Source: Candidatus Cloacimonas sp. 4484_275
Lineage (GTDB): Bacteria > Cloacimonadota > Cloacimonadia > Cloacimonadales > TCS61
Length of the DNA: 10,900 bases
Reading direction: 5' to 3'
NCBI GenBank assembly: GCA_002085205.1
Contig: NATF01000015.1
Span: forward strand, 1 to 10,900
Shown here: in pieces, positions 1-7,293 of the stretch
Layout: each line of letters opens with the position of its first letter
How positions within the stretch are numbered: position 1 is the first letter of the stretch
Position numbers and translations under genes: made by a program
Notes under the pieces: generated by a model
The model's database searches: none
Told to the model about the DNA's origin: nothing
The model's input: the letters and a program-made list of their open reading frames with translations, nothing else

Positions 1-1692
1 GTTTCCGTGGAAGACAACGGTCGGGGAATTCCCGTGGAGATGCATAAAGATGAGAATATTCCGGCATTGCAAGTTGTTATGACGATTCTTCACGCCGGCG
101 GGAAATTTGACGATAAATCCTATAAAGTTTCCGGCGGTTTGCACGGTGTTGGCGTGTCGGTGGTGAATGCGCTTTCCGAAAGATGCGAAGTGAGAGTCTT
201 TAAAAACGGAAAAATCTACCGACAGATTTATAAAAAAGGAATTCCGCAAACTGAGGTGGAAATAATCGGAGAAACCAGCAAAAGCGGAACAAAGACCATT
301 TTCAAGCCTGATCCGGAAATATTTGAAACCGTGGAATTTAGTTTTGATTATTTGGCGGTACGGTTGCGAGAACTTGCCTTTTTGAATAAGGGCATCAAAA
401 TAATTTTGGTTGATGAAAGAACCGAAAAAACACATGAATTTATGTATGAAGGCGGGATAAATTCATTTGTGGAATATTTAAATGAGAATAAAAAGGTGCT
501 TTTCCCAAAACCGATATATATTGCCGGAAAACGCAACGGCACGGAATTTGAAGTTGCTATTCAATATAACGAAGGCTTTCAGGAAACGATTTTGAGTTTT
601 GCCAACAATATCAACACAATCGAAGGCGGAACGCATCTCAGCGGTTTTAAATCCGCTTTGACGCGAGCCGTAAATGCTTACATTAAATCTCAAAATTTTG
701 CCAAAAACGAGAAAGTTGTGCCAACCGGTTCCGACATCAGAGAGGGAATTTCCGCAGTTATCAGCGTGAAACTTCCGGATCCGCAATTTGAAGGTCAAAC
801 TAAAACAAAACTGCAAAATTCGGAAGTGGAAGGAATTATCAATTCCATCGTGTATGAAAAGTTGATGGAATATTTTGAGGAACATCCTTCCGAAGCCAAA
901 AATATTTCGATGAAAGCAATTTTGGGAGCTCGTTCTCGAGAAGCCGCGCGCAGAGCCAGAGAATTAACGCGCAGAAAATCCGTTTTGGAAAGCGGGAATC
1001 TTCCCGGCAAACTCGCCGATTGTTCCATTCAAGATCCTTCCCAAACGGAGATTTTTCTGGTTGAGGGAGATTCTGCCGGCGGTTCCGCCAAAATGGGAAG
1101 AGACAGAACTTTTCAAGCGATTTTGCCGCTTTGGGGAAAAATGCTGAATACGGAAAAAGCAAGAATAGACAGAGTTTTGAACAACGACAAAATTCAACCG
1201 ATAATTCTGGCTCTCGGAGCCGGAATAGGCGAAGAATTTGATGTTTCCAGATTGCGTTATAACAAAATTATCATTATGGCTGATGCTGATGTGGACGGAC
1301 AACACATTTCCACATTGCTTCTCACTTTCTTTTTCCGATATATGCGTCCTTTGGTGGAAGAAGGTCATGTTTATATCGCTCGTCCACCTTTGTTTCTTGT
1401 GAAAAAAGGGAAAACAAAAAAATATGTTTATTCGGAACAGGAACGCGACGAAGTAATAAAACAATTCGGTTCAAAAGGCGTTCATATTCAACGTTACAAA
1501 GGTTTGGGAGAAATGAATGCCGACCAACTTTGGGAAACTACTCTAAATCCGGAAAAACGAATTCTAACCGCCGTAAAGATTGATGATGCCATCGAGGCAG
1601 ACCGAATGTTTACAATTTTAATGGGCGAAGATGTGGAACCGAGACGAGAATTTATAGAGAAAAACGCAAAATATGTGGAAGTTGATGTATAA
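1..1692 (+). CDS. gyrB: DNA gyrase subunit B, partial (N-terminus outside window)
   Basis: This is the ATPase and TOPRIM subunit of DNA gyrase, which pairs with GyrA to introduce negative supercoils. The frame is open from base 1 (V-S-V-E-D-N-G), so roughly the first 70 residues, including the Asn-box helix, lie upstream. Visible motifs in order are the ATP-site EDNGRGIP (codons 4-11), the lid motif GGLHGVGVSVVNALS (about 45-59), the transducer-domain FEGQTKTKL, TOPRIM glutamate LVEGDSAGG (Glu at codon 355), the metal-binding DADVDG (about codons 428-433) and the C-terminal YKGLGEMNADQLWETT. The length implies a protein of about 630 residues, the short B. subtilis-like type without the enterobacterial insertion. 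ParE is a possible alternative, but direct linkage to a GyrA with a gyrase-type C-terminal domain favours GyrB. It ends at TAA 1690-1692, 27 bp before gyrA. Confidence 0.96.
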   Translation, partial: VSVEDNGRGIPVEMHKDENIPALQVVMTILHAGGKFDDKSYKVSGGLHGVGVSVVNALSERCEVRVFKNGKIYRQIYKKGIPQTEVEIIGETSKSGTKTIFKPDPEIFETVEFSFDYLAVRLRELAFLNKGIKIILVDERTEKTHEFMYEGGINSFVEYLNENKKVLFPKPIYIAGKRNGTEFEVAIQYNEGFQETILSFANNINTIEGGTHLSGFKSALTRAVNAYIKSQNFAKNEKVVPTGSDIREGISAVISVKLPDPQFEGQTKTKLQNSEVEGIINSIVYEKLMEYFEEHPSEAKNISMKAILGARSREAARRARELTRRKSVLESGNLPGKLADCSIQDPSQTEIFLVEGDSAGGSAKMGRDRTFQAILPLWGKMLNTEKARIDRVLNNDKIQPIILALGAGIGEEFDVSRLRYNKIIIMADADVDGQHISTLLLTFFFRYMRPLVEEGHVYIARPPLFLVKKGKTKKYVYSEQERDEVIKQFGSKGVHIQRYKGLGEMNADQLWETTLNPEKRILTAVKIDDAIEADRMFTILMGEDVEPRREFIEKNAKYVEVDV

Positions 1693-1719
1693 AAACGATT
1701 ATAATTGTTCGGAGGATAA

Positions 1720-4281
1720 ATGATTCACGACAGATCAAGATTAGAAACGATTGAGATAGAAGATGTTTTGAAAAAGGCATATCTGGATTATTCTATGAGC
1801 GTCATTGTTGCTCGGGCTCTTCCCGATGTGCGCGATGGCTTGAAACCGTCACAGAGAAGAATTTTATACTCGATGCACGAATTGAATCTGATGCCGGGAA
1901 AAGGTTTTAGAAAATGTGCAAAGATTGCGGGAGATACTTCCGGAAATTATCATCCGCACGGCGAACAAGTGATTTATCCCACTTTGGTTAGAATGGCTCA
2001 ACCGTGGAGTTTACGTTATCTTCTCATCGACGGACAAGGAAATTTCGGATCTCAGGACGGCGATCCGCCCGCGGCGATGCGATACACGGAAGCAAGATTG
2101 CACAAAGCTTCCGTTGATTTAATGGAAGATTTGGATAAAAATACGGTTGATTTCAAATCAAATTATGACGATACGAGAACGGAACCGGTCGTTTTCCCTT
2201 CCAAATTTCCCAATTTGCTTGTAAACGGTTCTTCCGGAATTGCCGTCGGAATGGCGACGAATATGCCGCCGCATAATGTGGCGGAAGTATGTGATGCTAT
2301 TGTCGCTCTTATTGATAACCCGGAAATGGAAATTCTGGAATTGATGAATTATATCAAAGGACCGGATTTTCCGACCGGCGGTTACATCATTGGTTCTGCG
2401 GGTGTCAGAGATTATTTTCTCACGGGTCACGGCAGAATTATTATGCGCGGAAAAGCGACTATCGAAACCAAATCCAACGGAACCGAGTTAATCGTTATTT
2501 CCGAAATTCCTTATCAATTGAACAAAACATTATTGATAGAAAAAATTGTGAATTTGGTAAAAGATAAACGAATCGAAGGAATTAGTGACATTCGTGACGA
2601 ATCGGGACGGCAAGGAATGCGATTGGTAATTACGGTAAAACGAAATTACGAAGCCAACGCGGTTTTGAACAAACTTTATAAATACTCTCAATTACAGGAA
2701 AATTTCAGCGTAAATAATCGAGCGTTGGTGAATGGCGTTCCCAAAGTGCTGAATATGAAAGAATTGGTTCAGTTATACATTGATTTTCGTCATGAGGTTG
2801 TAGTTCGCAGAACCAAATTTGAGCTTGATAACGCGGAAAAAAGATTACATATTTTGGAAGGTTATCGCATTGCTCTTGATAATATTGATGAAGTTATCGC
2901 TACGATTCGAGCTTCCAAAACAACTCAGGAAGCCAGCGAAAAATTGCAAGAGCAATTCAAGCTTTCGGAAATTCAAGCGAGAGCCATTCTGGAAATGAAA
3001 CTGCAAAGATTAACCGGTTTGGAACGCGACAAGATTGAAAAAGAGTATAAAGAGTTGATTAAAACCATCAAAAAATTAAAAAGCATTTTGGAAAATCGCA
3101 AACTCAGAATGGATATTATCAAAAAAGAAGTGCGCGAAATTAAGGAAAAATACGGCGATGAACGACGATCCGTTATTATCGAAGGTTCCGCCGACATCGA
3201 TACGGAAGATATGATTGCCGACGAAGATATGGTGGTTATCATTTCTCATCTCGGCTACATCAAAAGATTGCCGATAAATACTTATCGCAAACAGGGAAGA
3301 GGCGGCAAAGGACTTTCGGGTTCCAATCTGAAAGAAGAAGATTTTGTGGAAAGTATTTTTATTGCTTCCACTCATGCCTACATTCTTTTCTTCACGGATT
3401 TCGGAAAATGTTATTGGCTAAAAGTTCACAGAATTCCACGCGTGGGAAGGCTTGCTCGCGGAAAAGCTATCGTTAATCTTTTGCAGTTGGAAGAAAATGA
3501 AAAAATCAAGGCGTATGTTACCGTGCGTGATTTCAATCAACCGCATTTTGTAACGATGATAACCAAAAACGGCATTATCAAAAAATCGGAATTGCAAGCG
3601 TTCTCACATCCGCGGGTGAACGGAATCATAGCCATTAAACTGATTGACGGCGACGAATTGATTGATGCTCAAATCACGGAAGGAACAAACGATATAATTT
3701 TGGCAACTTGGAACGGAATGGCAAATAGATTCAGTGAAACCGATGTTCGTCCTACCGGCAGAAATTCTCAAGGAGTAAAAGGAATCACTTTGAGAAACGG
3801 CGATAAAGTGGTGGCAATGGTTGTAGTGAAACGGGAAGGAACTCTTTTGGCAATCAGTGAAAACGGTTACGGAAAACGTTCTAAAATAAGTGATTACAGA
3901 AAAACCAGACGCGGTTCGATGGGAGTTATCACTCTAAAAACCACGGAAAGAAACGGTCATTTGATTTCACTTTTGGAGGTTGTGGATAACGACGATTTGA
4001 TGATCGTCACCAAAGACGGAATGATAATCAGACAACCGGTGGAAAAAATCAGCGTTATCGGCAGAAACACTCAAGGAGTAAAATTAATCGGATTAAATGA
4101 AGGCGATAAAGTTTATGACATAACCAGAATTGCAGCTCAGGAAGTTGATGAAGACGAGGATTTAGAGGAAGATGACGATATAAAAGCGGAAAAAGATACG
4201 GAAGATGTTTCCGACGGTGAAACCGTTTCGGAAGATTTGCCCAAAAAAGAACCGGAAGGTGATGACGGTGATCAAGATTAA
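1720..4281 (+). CDS. gyrA: DNA gyrase subunit A
   Basis: This is the DNA-breaking and DNA-wrapping subunit of gyrase (853 residues). The ATG at 1720 is set by the strong Shine-Dalgarno GGAGG at 1711-1715, four bases upstream. The winged-helix region carries the catalytic tyrosine in AAMRYTEARL (Tyr122, the same number as in E. coli). The quinolone pocket reads HPHGEQVIYPTLVRMAQ, with Gln83 and Pro87 where E. coli has Ser83 and Asp87. A coiled-coil and tower region follows (about 360-500). The C-terminal beta-pinwheel starts near residue 510 and includes the GyrA box as QGRGGKG (about 525-531), one residue off the usual QRRGGKG. The blade repeats run to about 805, followed by a strongly acidic tail rich in Asp and Glu of about 45 residues. 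The GyrA box supports a true gyrase rather than ParC. Its 3' end overlaps the next gene. Confidence 0.97.
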   Translation: MIHDRSRLETIEIEDVLKKAYLDYSMSVIVARALPDVRDGLKPSQRRILYSMHELNLMPGKGFRKCAKIAGDTSGNYHPHGEQVIYPTLVRMAQPWSLRYLLIDGQGNFGSQDGDPPAAMRYTEARLHKASVDLMEDLDKNTVDFKSNYDDTRTEPVVFPSKFPNLLVNGSSGIAVGMATNMPPHNVAEVCDAIVALIDNPEMEILELMNYIKGPDFPTGGYIIGSAGVRDYFLTGHGRIIMRGKATIETKSNGTELIVISEIPYQLNKTLLIEKIVNLVKDKRIEGISDIRDESGRQGMRLVITVKRNYEANAVLNKLYKYSQLQENFSVNNRALVNGVPKVLNMKELVQLYIDFRHEVVVRRTKFELDNAEKRLHILEGYRIALDNIDEVIATIRASKTTQEASEKLQEQFKLSEIQARAILEMKLQRLTGLERDKIEKEYKELIKTIKKLKSILENRKLRMDIIKKEVREIKEKYGDERRSVIIEGSADIDTEDMIADEDMVVIISHLGYIKRLPINTYRKQGRGGKGLSGSNLKEEDFVESIFIASTHAYILFFTDFGKCYWLKVHRIPRVGRLARGKAIVNLLQLEENEKIKAYVTVRDFNQPHFVTMITKNGIIKKSELQAFSHPRVNGIIAIKLIDGDELIDAQITEGTNDIILATWNGMANRFSETDVRPTGRNSQGVKGITLRNGDKVVAMVVVKREGTLLAISENGYGKRSKISDYRKTRRGSMGVITLKTTERNGHLISLLEVVDNDDLMIVTKDGMIIRQPVEKISVIGRNTQGVKLIGLNEGDKVYDITRIAAQEVDEDEDLEEDDDIKAEKDTEDVSDGETVSEDLPKKEPEGDDGDQD

Positions 4282-4831
4282 ATCTGCGATTCTGCTGCTT
4301 ATTAGCGGAATTTTGCTTTCTTGTGCGATAAAATACATCCCTGTAGAAACGGGTGGAGTGCGAGTTGAAAATGATTTTGCCATTGTTAAAACAGATGAAT
4401 TTGTGCTCGTAATTTCCAATAAATATTGGATTAAAGATCCACAAAATCTTACCGATTACTTTACCACATTTTATGTGAGTATCAGGAATAGAACGGAAAA
4501 AGAATTATCTGTTCAAGCTTCCGATTTTGTGCTTTTGGACGAAAACGGTAACCAATTTGACGCGGTTTTGCCCGAACAGATTTTGGATTTGATGTTGCCA
4601 AAAGAACTCGGATTTGACTCTTTACTTGATATGACACCGGAAGAACGACAAACGAGAGAGAATTGGCAAGACGCAAAAAACGATTTGATGTATGAAGCTT
4701 TCCATTTCGGTAAAATTTATCCGGGAGCCAAGAAAAACGGTTTTGTCTTTTTTCCGCGCTTAAAATCGGAAAACAAAAAGTGCAAAATTATTTTTAAGGG
4801 AAAGGAAATCAATTTCATTAGAGAAGGCTGA
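4262..4831 (+). CDS. putative lipoprotein of unknown function
   Basis: This small protein of about 189 residues has a lipoprotein-type signal: a short basic start (MTVIKIK), a hydrophobic stretch (AILLLISGILL) and a lipobox-like LLSC, so Cys about 21 would be lipidated. The mature part has alternating beta-strand-like segments such as DEFVLVISN and TFYVSIRNRTEKEL, followed by SDFVLLDENGNQFD. That pattern recalls Ig-like domains of the DUF4352 kind, but this is only an impression and I do not recognise the family. The start lies inside gyrA. ATG 4262 gives a 20-bp overlap, but GGAAGG at 4254-4259 is only 2 bases away. GTG 4268 has better 8-base spacing, so the start is ambiguous. The overlap implies translational coupling with gyrA. 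The protein probably sits on a membrane facing the periplasm and has no obvious link to gyrase. Confidence 0.8.
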   Translation: MTVIKIKSAILLLISGILLSCAIKYIPVETGGVRVENDFAIVKTDEFVLVISNKYWIKDPQNLTDYFTTFYVSIRNRTEKELSVQASDFVLLDENGNQFDAVLPEQILDLMLPKELGFDSLLDMTPEERQTRENWQDAKNDLMYEAFHFGKIYPGAKKNGFVFFPRLKSENKKCKIIFKGKEINFIREG

Positions 4832-4929
4832 AAAACGGCATCTGATAAAGCTCTATTTGATTGGAGTTATGAAAGTTAAATCTCTTGTTGACAAAAAAAA
4901 TAAATAATTATTTTTGATGCCGATTTTTC
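4832..4929. other. Intergenic gap before the terminator, no gene seen
   Basis: About 100 AT-rich bases between the lipoprotein stop and the first hairpin. It contains a TTGACA (4888-4893) and a run of eight A residues, but no matching -10 and no downstream gene on this strand. Nothing else is recognisable. Confidence 0.6.
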
Positions 4930-4988
4930 CTGAGCGAGGTCGAAACATATCATACCTCCTATGTTTTAAGACTTCGCTCAGTTTTTTT
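4930..4988 (+). terminator. Rho-independent terminator of the gyrB-gyrA-lipoprotein block
   Basis: The arm CTGAGCGAGGTC (4930-4941) pairs with GACTTCGCTCAG (4970-4981), with one G-T wobble. An inner extension GAAACAT/ATGTTTT (4942-4948 with 4961-4967) leaves a loop of about 12 bases and a two-A bulge. Seven T residues follow directly (4982-4988). This is the first strong terminator downstream of the lipoprotein gene. The stem core resembles a short palindromic repeat seen in many environmental genomes. Confidence 0.85.
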
Positions 4989-5015
4989 ATGTATAAAAAA
5001 TCTTTTGTAAAAAAT

Positions 5016-5052
5016 AAAAGCGAGTTGCGAAAATTTTTCACAACTCGCTTTT
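5016..5052 (-). terminator. Bidirectional terminator downstream of the tRNA
   Basis: AAAAGCGAGTTG (5016-5027) pairs perfectly with CAACTCGCTTTT (5041-5052), a 12-bp stem. The interior can pair further (GAAA with TTTC after one mismatch). Read on the minus strand, it starts seven bases after the tRNA CCA end and continues into an interrupted T-run (CTTTTATTTTTT), so it should end the rpoD/tRNA transcript. Read on the plus strand, the stem ends in five T residues, giving a back-up stop for gyr transcription and blocking readthrough between the convergent blocks. Confidence 0.82.
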
Positions 5053-5059
5053 TGAATAT

Positions 5060-5135
5060 TGGTGGGCCCAAAGGGAATCGAACCCCTGACCATCCGGTTA
5101 TGAGCCGGAAGCTCTACCAACTGAGCTATAGGCCC
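5060..5135 (-). tRNA. tRNA with CAU anticodon (elongator Met or Ile2)
   Basis: The reverse complement folds as a complete 76-base cloverleaf. It has acceptor GGGCCTA/TGGGCCC, D-arm GCTC-AGTTGGTA-GAGC, anticodon stem TCCGG/CCGGA with loop CTCATAA (anticodon CAU), T-arm AGGGG-TTCGATT-CCCTT, discriminator A and an encoded CCA. It is not the initiator: position 1 pairs with 72 and the anticodon stem lacks the three consecutive G-C pairs. Elongator tRNA-Met and lysidine-modified tRNA-Ile2 share this anticodon. The C4-G69 and C5-G68 pairs are those E. coli TilS favours in tRNA-Ile2, so Ile2 is a real possibility. It lies 71 bases after rpoD with no clear terminator between, so it may be co-transcribed. 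Confidence 0.95.
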
Positions 5136-5206
5136 TTTATCTTTGCTAAAAAGAACAGTTTTGCAAAAACTTTTTATCAGCTTTGCTTGTCAAGAATTTC
5201 CTTGTT

Positions 5207-6946
5207 CTATTTTATATTGAAGTTTTCAATAAATTTTTCTAAAATGCTGCTACGAGTCGGATGTCGAAGCTTTCTTAACGCTTTATCTTCTATCTGTCTG
5301 ATGCGCTCACGAGTTACATTGAAAATATTTCCCACCTCTTCGAGAGTTCTGTGATAACCGTCGTCAATGCCGAAACGCAAGCGGATAACTCTTTCTTCAC
5401 GCGGCGATAAGGTTTGCAAAATTTCGTTAACTTGTTTTTTCAAAAGAGTGCGTTCCGCCATTCTTTCCGGAGAAATCGTTCCTTTATCTTCGATGAAATC
5501 TCCCAGCAAACTGTCTTCATCCTCGTGACCGATGGGTTTATCCAGGGAAACGGGTTCTTTGGTAATGGCGAGAATGCTTTTAACTTTATCAACCGGAAGT
5601 TCCAATTTGGTCGCGATCTCTTCGGGATGAGGTTCGCGTCCCAATTCCTGCAGAAGTTTGCGACTGGCTCTTTTCACTTTGTTTATGGATTCAATCATAT
5701 GAACGGGAATTCTGATGGTTCTGGATTGGTCGGCAATGGCGCGCGTGATTGCTTGGCGAATCCACCAAGTGGCGTAAGTGCTAAATTTAAAGCCTTTTCT
5801 GTAATCGTATTTTTCCACGGCTCGCATTAAACCGGTATTTCCTTCTTGGATAAGATCAAGGAAATCAAGTCCTCGATTGTTATATCTTTTTGCAATGCTT
5901 ACGACGAGACGAACATTTGCTTCTATCATCTCGTTTTTTGCGGTTTCTTTCATCTTTTCGCCGCGCTCGATTTCACCGAGTAAATATACCATTTCATCGG
6001 CAGTCATTCTTGTTTCCAATTCAACCCTGCGAATTTTTCGGCGCGCATTTTTGATTTTGCGCAAAGTTTCTATGAAAACTTCCGGTTCGATTTTCGTGTC
6101 GATGCGAACTTGTTCGTAATCTTCGGGAGATTTGCTTGCCTTTCTACCGAATGTACAAATTTCGTCCACGGAATATTTTCTGATGCGGGAAAGATTTTTG
6201 ATGGTTTTCTGGCTGTCTTTAATTCTGTCAACCAAACTTCTGATGCGATAAACCATTCTTTTCAGGAGTTTTTCATTGTAAGAAAGTCGGTCGAATATTT
6301 TAATGATTTTTGCTCGTTTTTTATCGATTTCCGGCTGATTAACCAGATGTCCGTTTTCGTCATAATCGCTGTTGTCTATTAATTCTCCGATGCTTTCAAA
6401 AATGGCTTTTGTTTCTTTAATGACCTGCGTCAGTTCCATAATTAAGCGGGATTCCTGCGATTTATCCATCCAAGTTCCGTATTCAATTTTGAAAATTTGG
6501 TCTATTTTGACGCGTTTTTCGTTGTAGCGATAGAGGAAGTTTTCCATTTCCCGCAAAGTGCTTCCGGACATAAAAATAAACTTGTTGATGTATTTTTGGC
6601 CGCTTTCGATTTTTTTGGCAATACGAATTTCCCCTTCTCTGTCCAAAAGCGGAACTCTTCCCATTTCCTTCAAATACATTCGCACCGGATCGTCATAATA
6701 ACGCTTGTTCTGGAATTTTTTGGGAGTTTTGGATTTGACGGAGACTTTCTTTTTGGTGATTCTTTTTTGGGTTTCATCGATTAATTCAATGCCCGAAGAA
6801 GTAATTTGGTTAATAATATCTTCGATTTTATCCAAATAAATCGGATTATTCGGCAGAATTTCATTAATCTGATTGAAAGTTAAAATATTTTCATTTTTTT
6901 TGCCGATTTCAATCAGTTTTTTTATACATTCGTTGTAGCTAAGCAT
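5207..6946 (-). CDS. rpoD: RNA polymerase primary sigma factor (sigma-70/RpoD)
   Basis: This is the housekeeping sigma factor that directs RNA polymerase to -10/-35 promoters (579 residues, full length). Region 1.1 spans about 1-60, and region 1.2 is marked by DDPVRMYLKEMGRVPLL (85-101). A non-conserved region of about 220 residues (about 117-337) follows. Region 2 holds RLVVSIAKRYNNRGLDFLDL (346-365) and the -10-melting segment FSTYATWWIRQAI (388-400). Region 3 spans about 416-495. Region 4 carries LSPREERVIRLRFG (513-526) and the -35 helix-turn-helix TLEEVGNIFNVTRERIRQIE (534-553). The presence of region 1.1 and the long non-conserved region distinguish it from RpoS or RpoH types. ATG 6946 is supported by AAGGAG five bases upstream. 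It follows the dnaG tail by 9 bp, the classic dnaG-rpoD pairing. Confidence 0.97.
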   Translation of the reverse strand: MLSYNECIKKLIEIGKKNENILTFNQINEILPNNPIYLDKIEDIINQITSSGIELIDETQKRITKKKVSVKSKTPKKFQNKRYYDDPVRMYLKEMGRVPLLDREGEIRIAKKIESGQKYINKFIFMSGSTLREMENFLYRYNEKRVKIDQIFKIEYGTWMDKSQESRLIMELTQVIKETKAIFESIGELIDNSDYDENGHLVNQPEIDKKRAKIIKIFDRLSYNEKLLKRMVYRIRSLVDRIKDSQKTIKNLSRIRKYSVDEICTFGRKASKSPEDYEQVRIDTKIEPEVFIETLRKIKNARRKIRRVELETRMTADEMVYLLGEIERGEKMKETAKNEMIEANVRLVVSIAKRYNNRGLDFLDLIQEGNTGLMRAVEKYDYRKGFKFSTYATWWIRQAITRAIADQSRTIRIPVHMIESINKVKRASRKLLQELGREPHPEEIATKLELPVDKVKSILAITKEPVSLDKPIGHEDEDSLLGDFIEDKGTISPERMAERTLLKKQVNEILQTLSPREERVIRLRFGIDDGYHRTLEEVGNIFNVTRERIRQIEDKALRKLRHPTRSSILEKFIENFNIK

Positions 6947-6951
6947 TTTTA

Positions 6952-6957
6952 CTCCTT
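6952..6957 (-). promoter_or_regulatory. Ribosome binding site of rpoD overlapping the dnaG stop
   Basis: On the minus strand, AAGGAG lies five bases before the rpoD ATG and shares its first two bases with the TAA stop of dnaG. A ribosome terminating on dnaG would sit on the rpoD initiation site, which suggests translational coupling. It also supports the choice of the rpoD start. Confidence 0.8.
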
Positions 6958-7207
6958 AATATAGAGTTCTGTTCACCACTTTTTTATTTAAACTCAAGAT
7001 TTTCTTTTTCAATTCTTTTTTTGCTTTATACAGTTCCGAATTATCGGCGTTATTGCGGATTTGTTCATTAATATTTTCCAAATCGGAATTATATTTTCGC
7101 AGTTTAACGCTGTTGATTATCTCGTCAAAATTCATATTCGGAATTTCTTCCAACAACATTTCGGCGAAAATACTTTTTGTTTCTTCATTTTCCATCTCAT
7201 TTATCAA
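6956..7207 (-). CDS. dnaG: DnaG primase, C-terminal (helicase-interacting) fragment
   Basis: This 83-codon frame encodes the helical C-terminus of primase, the part that contacts the replicative helicase in characterised bacteria. The segment KSIFAEMLLEEIPNMNFDEI, then LRKYNSDLENINEQIRNNAD and a Lys-rich end, follows the DnaG tail pattern: a helix with EE-x3-L/F-x-E-L-L followed by a LRK-x3-(D/E)L-x3-(I/L) coiled coil. The frame is open back to 7333 and the extra residues (about 42) also read as DnaG (SDYFFSKSYKEIYEKI). The TTG at 7207 is therefore only the first nominal start, and a free-standing gene is unlikely. It ends 9 bp before rpoD and its stop overlaps the rpoD ribosome binding site. 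Annotated alone it would be called hypothetical. Confidence 0.75.
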   Translation of the reverse strand: MINEMENEETKSIFAEMLLEEIPNMNFDEIINSVKLRKYNSDLENINEQIRNNADNSELYKAKKELKKKILSLNKKVVNRTLY

Positions 7208-7293
7208 ACCGGAAATATTCCGTAAATTTTTCTCATTTTCCGAAATTTTTTCATAAATTTCCTTATAAGATTTTGAAAAAAAATAATCCGATT

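Noticed and set aside
478..1464. Minus-strand open frames inside gyrB
   Set aside because: They lie entirely opposite a highly conserved coding frame and have no motifs or ribosome binding sites.
4888..4911. TTGACA followed by AT-rich sequence on the + strand, resembling a promoter
   Set aside because: No acceptable -10 at 16-18 bp, and the only thing downstream on this strand is a terminator hairpin.
5156..5172. Small palindrome (AGTTTTGCAAAAACT) between rpoD and the tRNA as an rpoD terminator
   Set aside because: Stem of only six A-T-dominated pairs with no GC clamp or proper T-run, so too weak to terminate.
5165..5193. Perfect TTGACA on the minus strand between rpoD and the tRNA as a tRNA promoter
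   Set aside because: At 17-18 bp spacing the -10 would be GTTTTT or TTTTTG, and the better TAAAAA is only 11 bp away. Not enough to call a promoter, though a weak one is possible.
4914..5354. 146-codon open frame on the + strand across the terminators, the tRNA and the rpoD end
   Set aside because: It reads through two hairpins and antisense tRNA, has no ribosome binding site or recognisable domain, and is a chance frame.
5414..6784. Several open frames on the + strand opposite rpoD
   Set aside because: Phe-rich, low-complexity products typical of antisense shadows of a Lys/Glu-rich AT-biased gene.
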